Positions 1 to 6,495 are shown, counted from the stretch's first letter. The stretch: 9,601 bases of DNA from an uncultured Spirochaetaceae bacterium (GCA_902773215.1 CACYDQ010000021.1:1-9601), one strand, 5' to 3'. Notes: generated from the sequence alone by a model not told the origin. Program-made: numbers and translations.

Positions 1-1182
1 GCAAGCTTCCGCCTCTCGTCGCTCAAAGAGTCGATCGTCTTTGCGACGGATGCGACATCCAGCCTGTCCCAGCCGTCCACTTCCATGAGCGACCGTACCG
101 CGAAGAGCTTCCTGTCCAGCTCCTCAAGGGCGGAGGCGAGCTTTTGCAGGGATGCTGTGAGGCCCGCGCCTTCGGCCTGCAATTCATCCAGCCTGCCGCT
201 CAGGACCATCCGCTTCTGCGCGTTGTCCCATCCCAGGACGAACTCCGCCCTGCCGCCCAGTTTGCGGTCGTCCTTCTCGTGGCGTATTCCGCTCTTTATC
301 AGCCCGCTCGAAGAGAGGGCCTTGTCTGCCCGGGCGATTTCCTGCGTGTCGTCGGTGCAGCGGTAGTCGAACTGGAATGTTGGAATTCCGCTTGCCGAGC
401 GAGGCAAGCTCCGCCGTAAGCTCCCGCACCGCATCATCATTCTGCCGGAGGGCGACGGCGGCCTGCGTCTTCTTCTCCTCAAGCTCAGGCTTCTTCCTGT
501 CCAAGTCAGACTGCAGCTCCGACATGAGCGACAGGTTCTTCTCAAACCCCTTCCTGGTAGCAGGAAGCTCCATGCCGAGCACAGAGGCTTTCTCCTCATA
601 GCGGGCGGACTCCTGCTTCCTGCGCTCCTTATCTGCCTCTATGTTCCGGATTTCTCCCTCAATCTCCGCGATGCGTCGGGAAGATTCCGTGCTGTCGATG
701 TCGGCCTGCAGGCTCCGTATCGCGGACTCCAGCGCGGCGGACTCGGCGGATTTCCGGGACTTGATTTCCTCTTGGGCCTTCATTTCACGGGGTGGACTGG
801 TCGTAGAAGCATCCGTTGAGGATTGAGATGACGTCATCCTTCTTGCGGAGATACTGGGTGCTCGCACCGGTGCTCGAGCCGACGGCATCCTGCGCCTGTA
901 GGTTTCCGTATGCTCCCAGTACGTATGACTCCTCGCTCCTGTCCTTCTTTTTTGTGGAACCGGAAGACTGGTTGTAGAAGCGGAGCGTGGCGGGAACGAG
1001 CAACGTCGGAGCGCGTCGACGAGCGTCGTTTTTCCCGAGCCGTTCTCACCCGTCAGCAGCGTGGACTTGCTGTCCGCGTCCAGTGTGTAGACTCGCCCGT
1101 CAAAAAGGCCCCAGTTGAGCATCTGGAAGAACTCCAGATGGAATCCAGCCTTCATCTCGGCATCAAAAAGCTCGTACGGCAT
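1..1182 (-). pseudogene. jetC: Broken jetC: SMC/MukB-like ATPase of a Wadjet (JetABCD) system, 3' end outside the window
   Basis: JetC is the SMC-like ATPase of Wadjet, which with JetA and JetB extrudes and, through JetD, cleaves small circular DNA. The ATG at 1182 follows a GGAGGAGG site and begins a typical JetC head: LNWGLFDGRVYTL, then Walker A GENGSGKTT at residues 45-53. After TLVDAL the reading frame is lost near 1008 by one missing base; the next frame supplies LLVPATLRFYNQ and ESYVLGAYGN as far as FYDQ near 795. It then returns to the first frame at about 790 with a coiled-coil stretch, skipping what should be a couple of hundred residues. That arm runs to the conserved SNIP motif near 375, where the frame changes again to FDYRC, IRHEKDDRKLGGR and FVLGWDN, omitting the usual segment between them. 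The frame stays open to base 1. Family membership is clear from ordered motifs; sizes of missing parts are estimated from general knowledge of JetC. It cannot make a working protein as read. Confidence 0.88.
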
Positions 1183-1193
1183 ATACCTCCTCC
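1183..1193 (-). promoter_or_regulatory. Shine-Dalgarno site of jetC
   Basis: On the minus strand GGGAGGAGG lies three bases before the jetC ATG and fills the short gap after the jetB stop at 1198. The spacing of jetB stop to jetC start (15 bases) fits translation from one operon mRNA. The site is intact even though both genes are broken. Confidence 0.6.
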
Positions 1194-1197
1194 CGAC

Positions 1198-1824
1198 TCA
1201 CGAATCCTGAGCGTCAGCGTCCTCTTTGCCGAGGATGTCCTTGAGCTTGTTCCTGAATTCCGTGATGAACTCCGCGTTTATCTTGGCCTTGAGTATCCTG
1301 CGGATTTCGAATGTCCTGTCAAACGAGCCGGAGCTTTCCATTTCCCTGATGAACGAAAGGCCGCAGAGCCTGTTCAGGGATTCGTCTAGACGGCGCATGG
1401 CCTTGAGCTGATCCTTCTTTTCAGGGAAGAAGCTGTCCAACCGCTCCTTTATCTCGCTTGTGCTGAGGATAAGGTTCTCCGACTGATCCTGCGAGCTGTC
1501 GAACTGGTCCAGTGCCTCTCGAAAAAGGACGCAGAGGAGCGAGTCCTGCATCGTGAGCTGGCGTTCCTGAATCAGCTTGGGGAGCGGCTCCTCCTCCTCG
1601 CCCATCTCGCGCTGCTCCAGAAAGGCATACCCGTCCGCTGCATCAACGTAGACATGCAGTCCGATTGTCCAGAAATAGCGGTCTATCTCCGATAGCCAGG
1701 CCTGCAATGTTGCCCATGTCGGGTCAGCGTTGTTCGTGCGGTAGACCGGCCCCTGCAGCAGCTTGACTCATACGGCTGCCCACACGGGGGACTTGCCGGA
1801 ATTCTGTCCGTCCGTGCCGTTCAT
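1198..1824 (-). pseudogene. jetB: jetB (DUF4194) interrupted by an in-frame UGA at codon 19
   Basis: JetB is the kleisin-associated KITE-like subunit that joins JetA to the JetC ATPase in Wadjet complexes. The ATG at 1824 overlaps the jetA stop as ATGA, the expected coupling in this operon. Codons 1-18 read MNGTDGQNSGKSPVWAAV, codon 19 (1770-1768) is TGA, and the same frame continues with VKLLQGPVYR, a hallmark of the DUF4194 start, then DGYAFLEQRE, a run to FFPEKKDQL, and FEIRRILKAKINAEF near the end. Apart from the stop, the length of about 208 codons suits the family. A C-to-T change of CGA (Arg) would explain the lesion. Restart is conceivable at the TTG at 1707, but that would lose the conserved LLQGPVYR segment and I see no good ribosome site there. 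Recoding is unlikely, since UGA terminates other genes here. Confidence 0.85.
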
Positions 1825-2937
1825 GGGAACACCATCCTTGGGGCCGTCACCGTCACCGTCCGCCCGTCCTTCTGATACGAGATATCATCCGTCTTGTCAG
1901 AGTCAACCACGATGTCCTTCTCCTTGTTTGCGATTCCGAACCAGGCGACAAGCTCCGACAGGCCTTTCTGGATGGGGAAAATCTCCAGCAGCTCCCTGAG
2001 CGTGAACTGCGACCTGCCGGTCTTCTTCCTGAATTCCGCGATGTGGGAATACAGCTCCTTCTCGTCGATGTAGAACTGCGAGAACAGCTCTGCCATGGCA
2101 TTCCCGTCCGGGGTTTTGCCGTCAAATGTCCGTATCTCGTTGAATTCCCTGTCGTATTCTGGGTATGCCGGTTTTCTTGCCTGCGGGAAGAAGAGGTTTG
2201 GCCGCGTCTGCACGGACATGAAGATTCCGTCCGCGTCTTGCGGTGCGTCCTGTCCCAACGTCGTGGCCTTCTGCGCGTATTCCCCCATCAGATTCTTTAT
2301 CTCCGCCGTGAGCGCCTTTATCTGAATCCGCTCCCCGGCGTTCTCTTGTTTCAGGATTCTGTTGAGCCGTTCCGTCAGAATTCGGTTCTGTTCTATTATC
2401 TTCTGCCCCGAGTCGTAGAGGCTGCGCTTCAGGCGGAGGAGAAAATCGTCCGAGCTTGTGGGGAACATACGCGTTATCTCGCGAGCGATGCTGGCAATCT
2501 CGTTGTCGTTGAGTGAACAGCCGCTCAAGGCTCGGCGTAAGCTCCAGCACGGGGATGTTCTGCTTGTTGTAATAGCGGCGGAGGTATTCTTTTTGATCCG
2601 AGCACCAGAGGCTTATGTATTTCCTTGCCCTTGCCTGAAAGTCGGCATTCTCCTTTAGCCCGGAAAGCTCCGTGTCAGGTCCGTCCGCTTCCCCAAGCTC
2701 TTCTTCAAGGCTGCTTCTGGCATCTGCATTTTCCTTGAGGTATGAGGCAAGGCTTGTCTCCAGGTCATCTGACGGGATGGTCGCGAGGTTCCGGCTGCGG
2801 AAGTGTCCGTGCAGGAAGGGAATCACGAACAGGGCCGAGGGGGAGCGCAGGAGCCTGAGCGCGGGGTCGGACCGAAGGATGCCGGAAACCTCCGGGCTGG
2901 TCGAATCTGATGCTGCCGGGCCGCCTTGCGCTTTCAT
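1821..2937 (-). pseudogene. jetA: jetA (DUF3375) with an internal out-of-frame deletion
   Basis: JetA is the kleisin-like subunit of Wadjet. From the ATG at 2937 the first frame gives DPALRLLRSPSALFVIPFLHGHF, typical of the DUF3375 start, and continues to LELTPSLERLF near 2520. There the frame changes to one giving SLNDNEIASIAREI, a helical stretch, then LFFPQ, LFSQFYIDEKELYSHI, FTLRELLEIFPIQKGLSELVAWF and the closing VTVTAPRMVFP, all standard C-terminal DUF3375 landmarks. Together the pieces give about 370 codons against roughly 480-500 for the family; the absent part is the middle, usually containing the FVGTESR-type segment and a long helix. A deletion whose length is not a multiple of three explains both the shortening and the frame change. 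The start is uncertain: the ATG at 2937 sits where transcription should begin, and the frame is open further upstream to 3114. The jetA stop overlaps the jetB ATG. Confidence 0.86.
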
Positions 2938-2944
2938 GGGAAGG

Positions 2945-2973
2945 ATTCTAGCATGAAACGACCGGTTGTTCAA
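2945..2973 (-). promoter_or_regulatory. Sigma-70-type promoter of the jet operon
   Basis: Minus strand TTGAAC (2973-2968), a 17-base spacer and TAGAAT (2950-2945). Both hexamers match consensus well. Only seven bases separate the -10 box from the ATG at 2937, so the mRNA would start at or next to that codon (leaderless), or translation would start further in. Between here and the upstream gene's stop at 3065 I see no convincing terminator, so read-through from that gene is also possible. Confidence 0.62.
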
Positions 2974-3062
2974 GGAAGAAACCGGGGCAAGCCGCCCTGT
3001 AAGAGTCCCTCCGGCAGATTGCCTGCCAGCCCGCAGTGGTGCGACAGGCGCAGTTGGGGGGC

Positions 3063-4730
3063 TTACCCCAGTCTGACCATAGCCTGTTTGCGGTAGAATG
3101 CGACCCCATAGCATCGAATCTGTGTGTATCCGTCAAGGCCGTCGGCGTATCGCTTCTCGGCTATCTGGGCGAGGGCGGTCTTGCAGTCGGCTTCCATGTC
3201 CGCCTCCTTGGCAGACCTTTTGGCCTCGATAATCAGGGCACGGCGGTTCTTCTTGTCCTTGAGCAGGATATCCGGTCTGCCAAGCCCCCGCTCATCATTG
3301 GAGAGCACCGCATATCCCCGCCCGACAAAGATTCCCGCAAGAAAGGCATGGTAATAGTCCTCGTGGTAGTCGTTGTAGCTTATCGTATTCCACAGAAGGT
3401 CGGACACAAATTTTGACGCGGCATCCCCGTCACCCTCCCAGAGGGCTTTGAGCAGCCCGTCCACAGTGGAAGTATCGAGCGTTTTTTGGAAGTGCTGGAC
3501 CACCGCACCCTGGAATATGGCCGCAAGCTCCCTGTTGGGTATCTTTAGGCTTATCGTATTTCCCCGTTCCGCCGGGTCGGCCTTGGTCACGTAGCCGGTC
3601 ATCAGGAGGACGCTCCAGAGGTTGTCCTCAGAGGTTCCCAGTGTGTCGTAGGTAAGTCCGTCAGATATGGTCTGTGTGATAGTCCCCCCGTTCATCAGGG
3701 TCTCGAATTTGTCTGAGACGTCAAAGTCCGTCCGGTCCACGAACGAGAGCAGGACCCCGTTATGGCTGGTGTTCCCCCAGTAGTTCTTGGGGAGGGTCTC
3801 ACGGCTGCCGCTTAAGTCCGACAGGTAACTCATCACGTCCCAGGGGCAGTAGACGTGGCTGGTCCCGAAAATGTAGCCGTCGTACCATTCCCGTATTACG
3901 TCGGCGGCATCCTGCAGGCCGGCGGCATCGAGCATCTTGCCGACTTCTTCCTCCGAAAAACCGAAGTAGCGGCTGAAACGCTCGTCCATTACGGAGTAGG
4001 AGGCAAAGTTGTTCGTCCCGGTGAAGATGCTCTCCTTTGCTATACGCAGGCAGCCTGTGACCACGGCGAGCTCCAGGAATTCGTTGTCCTTGAGGGCTGC
4101 GCTCATCATCCCGCGTATCACGCCCAGCATCCTCTCGTAGAAGCAGTTTTCCGCCGTGTTCTTCTCGTTTGCCCTTGCAAGAGGGACATCGTACTCGTCA
4201 ATGAGCAGGATGACTTTCTTACCGTAAACGGTATGCAGCATCCGCATGAGGGTCTTGAGGGAGTTTTGGACCTCTTCTTCTATTGCGGTTTTGGCCATCA
4301 GGTGTTTAAAAATCAAAGCATCATCACTGTTTGCCTTTGGAGAATCTTTTAACTCGGGTAAATCCTTGCACAAATCAGAAATCAGGTTTTTGAGCTTGTC
4401 GTAGGCCACCTCAAAGGTATCTGCCTCTGCATCCTTGAGCGATAGGAAAATGACGGGCCGCTGGTTCATCCACTCCTTGCAGAAATCCTCGTGCCGCATG
4501 ATGTCCAGCCCCTCGAAGATGGCACGGCTGTCCTTGCGGATGTCGAAGAAGCTCTTCAGCATGCTCATCGTCAGCGTCTTGCCGAACCTGCGGGGGCGGG
4601 TGAAGAGCGTCACCTCGTTATCGGCTTTCGCCACGAGCTCGTAAATCAGCTCCGTCTTGTCGACGTAATATGAGCCTTTTGACCGTATTGCCTCAAAATC
4701 CGACTTCCCCACGCCAACGGTGAATTCCAT
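3063..4730 (-). CDS. AAA-ATPase-like protein with C-terminal PD-(D/E)XK nuclease domain (DUF1703 family)
   Basis: A 555-residue soluble protein with no signal peptide or membrane segment. The N-terminal AAA-ATPase-like domain opens with FTVGVGKSDFEAIR and YYVDKT, then the family's degenerate P-loop TRPRRFGKTLTM at 44-55 and a Walker B strand, VILLIDEYDVPL, at 173-184. The C-terminal domain has the PD-(D/E)XK layout: GRPDILL at 484-490 (Asp487) and IIEAKRS at 500-506 (Glu502, Lys504). Both active sites look intact and the length is normal for the family. The ATG at 4730 has AGGAG eight bases upstream and a promoter of its own. The biological role of this family is not established; it is found in many copies in some gut bacteria and treponemes, and a role in defence or mobile-element biology is only a suggestion. 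Its position beside the Wadjet remnant and a tRNA gene is compatible with a defence island but does not prove it. Confidence 0.88.
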   Translation of the reverse strand: MEFTVGVGKSDFEAIRSKGSYYVDKTELIYELVAKADNEVTLFTRPRRFGKTLTMSMLKSFFDIRKDSRAIFEGLDIMRHEDFCKEWMNQRPVIFLSLKDAEADTFEVAYDKLKNLISDLCKDLPELKDSPKANSDDALIFKHLMAKTAIEEEVQNSLKTLMRMLHTVYGKKVILLIDEYDVPLARANEKNTAENCFYERMLGVIRGMMSAALKDNEFLELAVVTGCLRIAKESIFTGTNNFASYSVMDERFSRYFGFSEEEVGKMLDAAGLQDAADVIREWYDGYIFGTSHVYCPWDVMSYLSDLSGSRETLPKNYWGNTSHNGVLLSFVDRTDFDVSDKFETLMNGGTITQTISDGLTYDTLGTSEDNLWSVLLMTGYVTKADPAERGNTISLKIPNRELAAIFQGAVVQHFQKTLDTSTVDGLLKALWEGDGDAASKFVSDLLWNTISYNDYHEDYYHAFLAGIFVGRGYAVLSNDERGLGRPDILLKDKKNRRALIIEAKRSAKEADMEADCKTALAQIAEKRYADGLDGYTQIRCYGVAFYRKQAMVRLG

Positions 4731-4765
4731 GCCTCTTACTCCTGCCTATATCCTTCCACGCCCTT

Positions 4766-4794
4766 ATGCTAGCACAGGAAGGGGAGAATTTCAA
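4766..4794 (-). promoter_or_regulatory. Promoter of the AAA-ATPase/nuclease gene
   Basis: Minus strand TTGAAA (4794-4789), 17-base spacer, TAGCAT (4771-4766). Transcription would begin near 4759, giving a leader of about 29 bases with AGGAG eight bases before the ATG at 4730. No operator-like palindrome is obvious in the leader. Confidence 0.6.
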
Positions 4795-4814
4795 GGATTC
4801 GGGGATACGCCTGT

Positions 4815-4850
4815 TAGGGGTGTGGCTCCCGTTGGCGGAGTGCCCCGGGC
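4815..4850. repeat. GC-rich intergenic repeat-like segment, left of the tRNA
   Basis: This short stretch between the nuclease gene's promoter and the tRNA terminator contains GCTCCCGTTGGCGGAGTGCCCC on the plus strand (4825-4846, with small offsets). It resembles the minus-strand reading of 5047-5066, GTTCCCGCGGGGTGTCCCC, with a few substitutions and a small indel. The pair may be diverged copies of an intergenic repeat family. By-eye alignment only. Confidence 0.3.
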
Positions 4851-4851
4851 A

Positions 4852-4879
4852 TAAAAAAAGACCCCTCAGAAGGGGTCTT
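4852..4879 (-). terminator. Rho-independent terminator of the tRNA-Gly gene
   Basis: Minus strand: nine-base-pair stem (AAGACCCCT with AGGGGTCTT), four-base loop, directly followed by a run of seven T. It lies three bases beyond the discriminator of the tRNA gene and would release its transcript there. It points left and cannot act on plus-strand transcripts because there is no T run on that side. Confidence 0.9.
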
Positions 4880-4882
4880 GAA

Positions 4883-4955
4883 AGCGGTAGAAGGGAGTCG
4901 AACCCTCGTCTCCAGCTTGGAAGGCTGGGGTAATGAGCCGTTATACGACTACCGC
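4883..4955 (-). tRNA. trnG: tRNA-Gly (anticodon UCC)
   Basis: The transcript folds into a standard cloverleaf. The seven-base acceptor stem is GCGGTAG with CTACCGC and a U discriminator. The D arm begins TCGTATAACGGC. The anticodon arm is CCAGC-CTTCCAA-GCTGG with UCC at the centre; a four-base variable region follows. The T arm is GAGGG-TTCGACT-CCCTT with one G-U pair. The overall sequence resembles bacterial glyT. CCA is not encoded and must be added after transcription. The gene has its own promoter and terminator, so it is a single-gene unit. Its 3' end faces the nuclease gene and Wadjet remnant, the orientation expected if that side were an island inserted at the tRNA 3' end; no second copy of the 3' end is visible in this window. 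Confidence 0.95.
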
Positions 4956-4970
4956 ACAAGTGATGATATG

Positions 4971-4999
4971 ATAATAAAGATATTCAAAACTTTTGTCAA
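4971..4999 (-). promoter_or_regulatory. Promoter of tRNA-Gly
   Basis: Minus strand TTGACA (4999-4994), 17-base spacer, TATTAT (4976-4971). This is almost perfect consensus in an AT-rich stretch, as expected for a stable RNA gene. Transcription would start near 4964, leaving a leader of roughly eight bases to be removed before the mature tRNA end at 4955. I do not see a clear GC-rich discriminator. Confidence 0.85.
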
Positions 5000-5046
5000 G
5001 GGCTTCGGATGGAATTTTTTTACAATGCTGCATCGAGGGAATGTAT

Positions 5047-5108
5047 GGGGACACCCCGCGGGAACTGCCAGCGTAGCGTCAAGGCTATACGTTCCCGTCG
5101 TTGCTACG
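5047..5108. repeat. GC-rich segment with competing inverted repeats, right of the tRNA
   Basis: CGGGAAC (5059-5065) pairs with GTTCCCG (5091-5097), and CGTAGC (5072-5077) pairs with GCTACG (5103-5108); the two pairings overlap and exclude each other. GGGGACACCCC at 5047-5057 is a small hairpin. The block lies upstream of the permease promoter and behind the tRNA promoter, so neither mRNA should contain it. It does not match the purine riboswitch core that I looked for. Part of it resembles 4825-4846 in inverted orientation. Confidence 0.3.
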
Positions 5109-5116
5109 GAGGCAAA

Positions 5117-5145
5117 TTGATATTAAATCCCCTTTATGATATACT
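5117..5145 (+). promoter_or_regulatory. Promoter of the purine permease gene
   Basis: TTGATA (5117-5122), 17-base spacer, TATACT (5140-5145): a strong sigma-70-type match in AT-rich DNA. Transcription should start near 5152, leaving a leader of only about 33 bases, too short for a purine riboswitch. Any control by purines would have to act at this promoter or elsewhere. Confidence 0.75.
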
Positions 5146-5162
5146 GCGAATAGAAATTCCTA

Positions 5163-5170
5163 GAGGAGGA
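5163..5170 (+). promoter_or_regulatory. Shine-Dalgarno site with long spacing before the permease
   Basis: GAGGAGGA lies 14 bases before the ATG at 5185, beyond the usual 5-9. An in-frame ATT at 5179 sits at 8 bases. No other good in-frame start is nearby, so either the long spacing is tolerated or initiation occurs at the rare codon AUU, adding only two residues. Confidence 0.5.
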
Positions 5171-5184
5171 TTTGTTTCATTTTT

Positions 5185-6495
5185 ATGGAAAAGTTCTTTA
5201 AGCTGAAAGAGCGCGGCACTACGACAAGCCGCGAGATTGTGGCGGGACTGACCACCTTCCTGGCTATGTCCTACATCCTTGCCGTCAACCCGGACATCCT
5301 GTCGGGCTCCGGTATGCCCAAGGGCGGGGTGTTCACGGCAACGGCGATTTCGTCTGCCATCGCGACGCTCGTCATGGCCCTGTGCGCCAACCTTCCGGTC
5401 GCCCTTGCCCCCGGCCTGGGCCTGAATGCCTTCTTTACCTATACGGTCGTCCTCGGCATGGGCTGCAGCTGGCAGTTCGCGCTGACCGCCGTCCTGCTTG
5501 AGGGTATCCTGTTCATCATCCTGTCCCTCGCCGGCGTCCGCGAGGCTATCATCAAGTCCATTCCCGCTGGCCTCCGCAAGGCGGTCGCCGTCGGAATCGG
5601 CCTCTTTATCACGCTGATCGGCCTTGCCAACGCGGGTATTGTCGGCACTGACACGGGCACGCTGATCGGCTTCGAGAACTTCACGATGGGCCATGCGACC
5701 GCCATCGTTGCGGTGCTGGGCCTCATCATTACGATTGTTCTCTTTATGCTCAAGGTGCCCGGCGCAATCCTGCTCGGAATATTCATCACGACGATAATCG
5801 GCATTCCCTTCGGCGTGACGAGCATCCCGGACGGCTGGAAGCCTTTCTCCACCCCGGCAGCCCCGCTGCTCTTCAAATTTGAATGGCAGAATGTCCTGAC
5901 GCTCAAGTTTTTCGTCGTCTTCTTCACCTTCCTCTTTACCGATATGTTCGACACGATCGGGACGCTGATGGGCGTGGCGGAGCAGGCTGACCTGAAGGAC
6001 AAGGACGGCAACATCGTCAGCGCAAAGCAGGCCCTCCTTTCCGATGCCATCGGAACGGTCGCCGGAGCCTGTCTCGGAACTTCCACCGTGACGAGCTTCG
6101 TTGAGTCCACGTCCGGTGTCGCCGCCGGAGGCCGGACGGGCCTTACTTCCGTCGTCACCGCGCTTCTGTTCCTGATCTCCCTCTTTCTGAGCCCGCTCTT
6201 TGGTATCGTTCCTTCTGCGGCGACGGCTCCCGCGCTGATCTTCGTCGGCTACCTGATGATGCGGTCTGTCACGACGATTAAGTTCTCCGATCCGACCGAA
6301 GGCATCCCCGCCTTCATTACGATTATGGTCATGCCCTTCTCCTATTCCATTTCCAAGGGAATCGCATGGGGTGTCATCGCCTATGTCCTCTGCAAGGTCG
6401 CGGGCAAGAAGGCCAAGGATATCCCCGTGGTGACCTGGGTGCTTGCCGCGATATTCATCGCAGACATCATTTTTGAGGCTGCCAAGGCTGCCTGA
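5185..6495 (+). CDS. NCS2/AzgA (PbuG-like) hypoxanthine/guanine/adenine permease
   Basis: A 436-residue integral membrane protein that should import purine bases by proton symport for salvage. Its length and sequence fit the AzgA/PbuG branch rather than the xanthine/uracil branch of the NCS2 (nucleobase-ascorbate) transporters. The start KLKERGTTTSREIVAGLTTF and the following AMSYILAVNP are family landmarks. ALAPGLGLNAFF at 73-84 matches the substrate-site half-helix of the first repeat. DMFDTIGTLMGVA at 253-265 is the helix 8 region, and ESTSGVAAGGRTGLT at 307-321 is the helix 10 signature containing the conserved Glu and GGRTG. Hydrophobic stretches throughout agree with about 14 membrane spans. 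The gene is a single transcription unit with its own promoter and terminator, convergent with the deaminase gene. Which bases are carried cannot be told from sequence alone. Confidence 0.93.
   Translation: MEKFFKLKERGTTTSREIVAGLTTFLAMSYILAVNPDILSGSGMPKGGVFTATAISSAIATLVMALCANLPVALAPGLGLNAFFTYTVVLGMGCSWQFALTAVLLEGILFIILSLAGVREAIIKSIPAGLRKAVAVGIGLFITLIGLANAGIVGTDTGTLIGFENFTMGHATAIVAVLGLIITIVLFMLKVPGAILLGIFITTIIGIPFGVTSIPDGWKPFSTPAAPLLFKFEWQNVLTLKFFVVFFTFLFTDMFDTIGTLMGVAEQADLKDKDGNIVSAKQALLSDAIGTVAGACLGTSTVTSFVESTSGVAAGGRTGLTSVVTALLFLISLFLSPLFGIVPSAATAPALIFVGYLMMRSVTTIKFSDPTEGIPAFITIMVMPFSYSISKGIAWGVIAYVLCKVAGKKAKDIPVVTWVLAAIFIADIIFEAAKAA

Noticed and set aside
910..1389. Plus-strand open frame of 159 codons across the jetC/jetB boundary
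   Set aside because: Antisense to recognisable JetC and JetB sequence, with no family resemblance and no ribosome site that I can see.
2043..2516. Plus-strand open frame of 157 codons opposite jetA
   Set aside because: The minus strand gives clear DUF3375 C-terminal motifs over the same bases, so this is a shadow frame.
1..2937. Programmed frameshifting or stop recoding to keep the jet genes active
   Set aside because: Several frame changes coincide with loss of conserved segments rather than with slippery sites, and four frame or stop lesions plus missing domains cannot be rescued by recoding.
2938..3114. Extension of the jetA frame upstream to an ATG at 3114
   Set aside because: It would overlap the end of the nuclease gene and place the jetA promoter inside the coding region; the extra residues are low complexity and do not resemble the start of DUF3375 proteins.
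4878..5120. Small plus-strand open frame crossing the tRNA gene
   Set aside because: It overlaps the tRNA on the opposite strand and its promoter; no ribosome site or family resemblance.
5040..5184. Purine riboswitch upstream of the purine permease
   Set aside because: The permease promoter leaves a leader of only about 33 bases, and the conserved purine-aptamer core elements are not present in the bases upstream.
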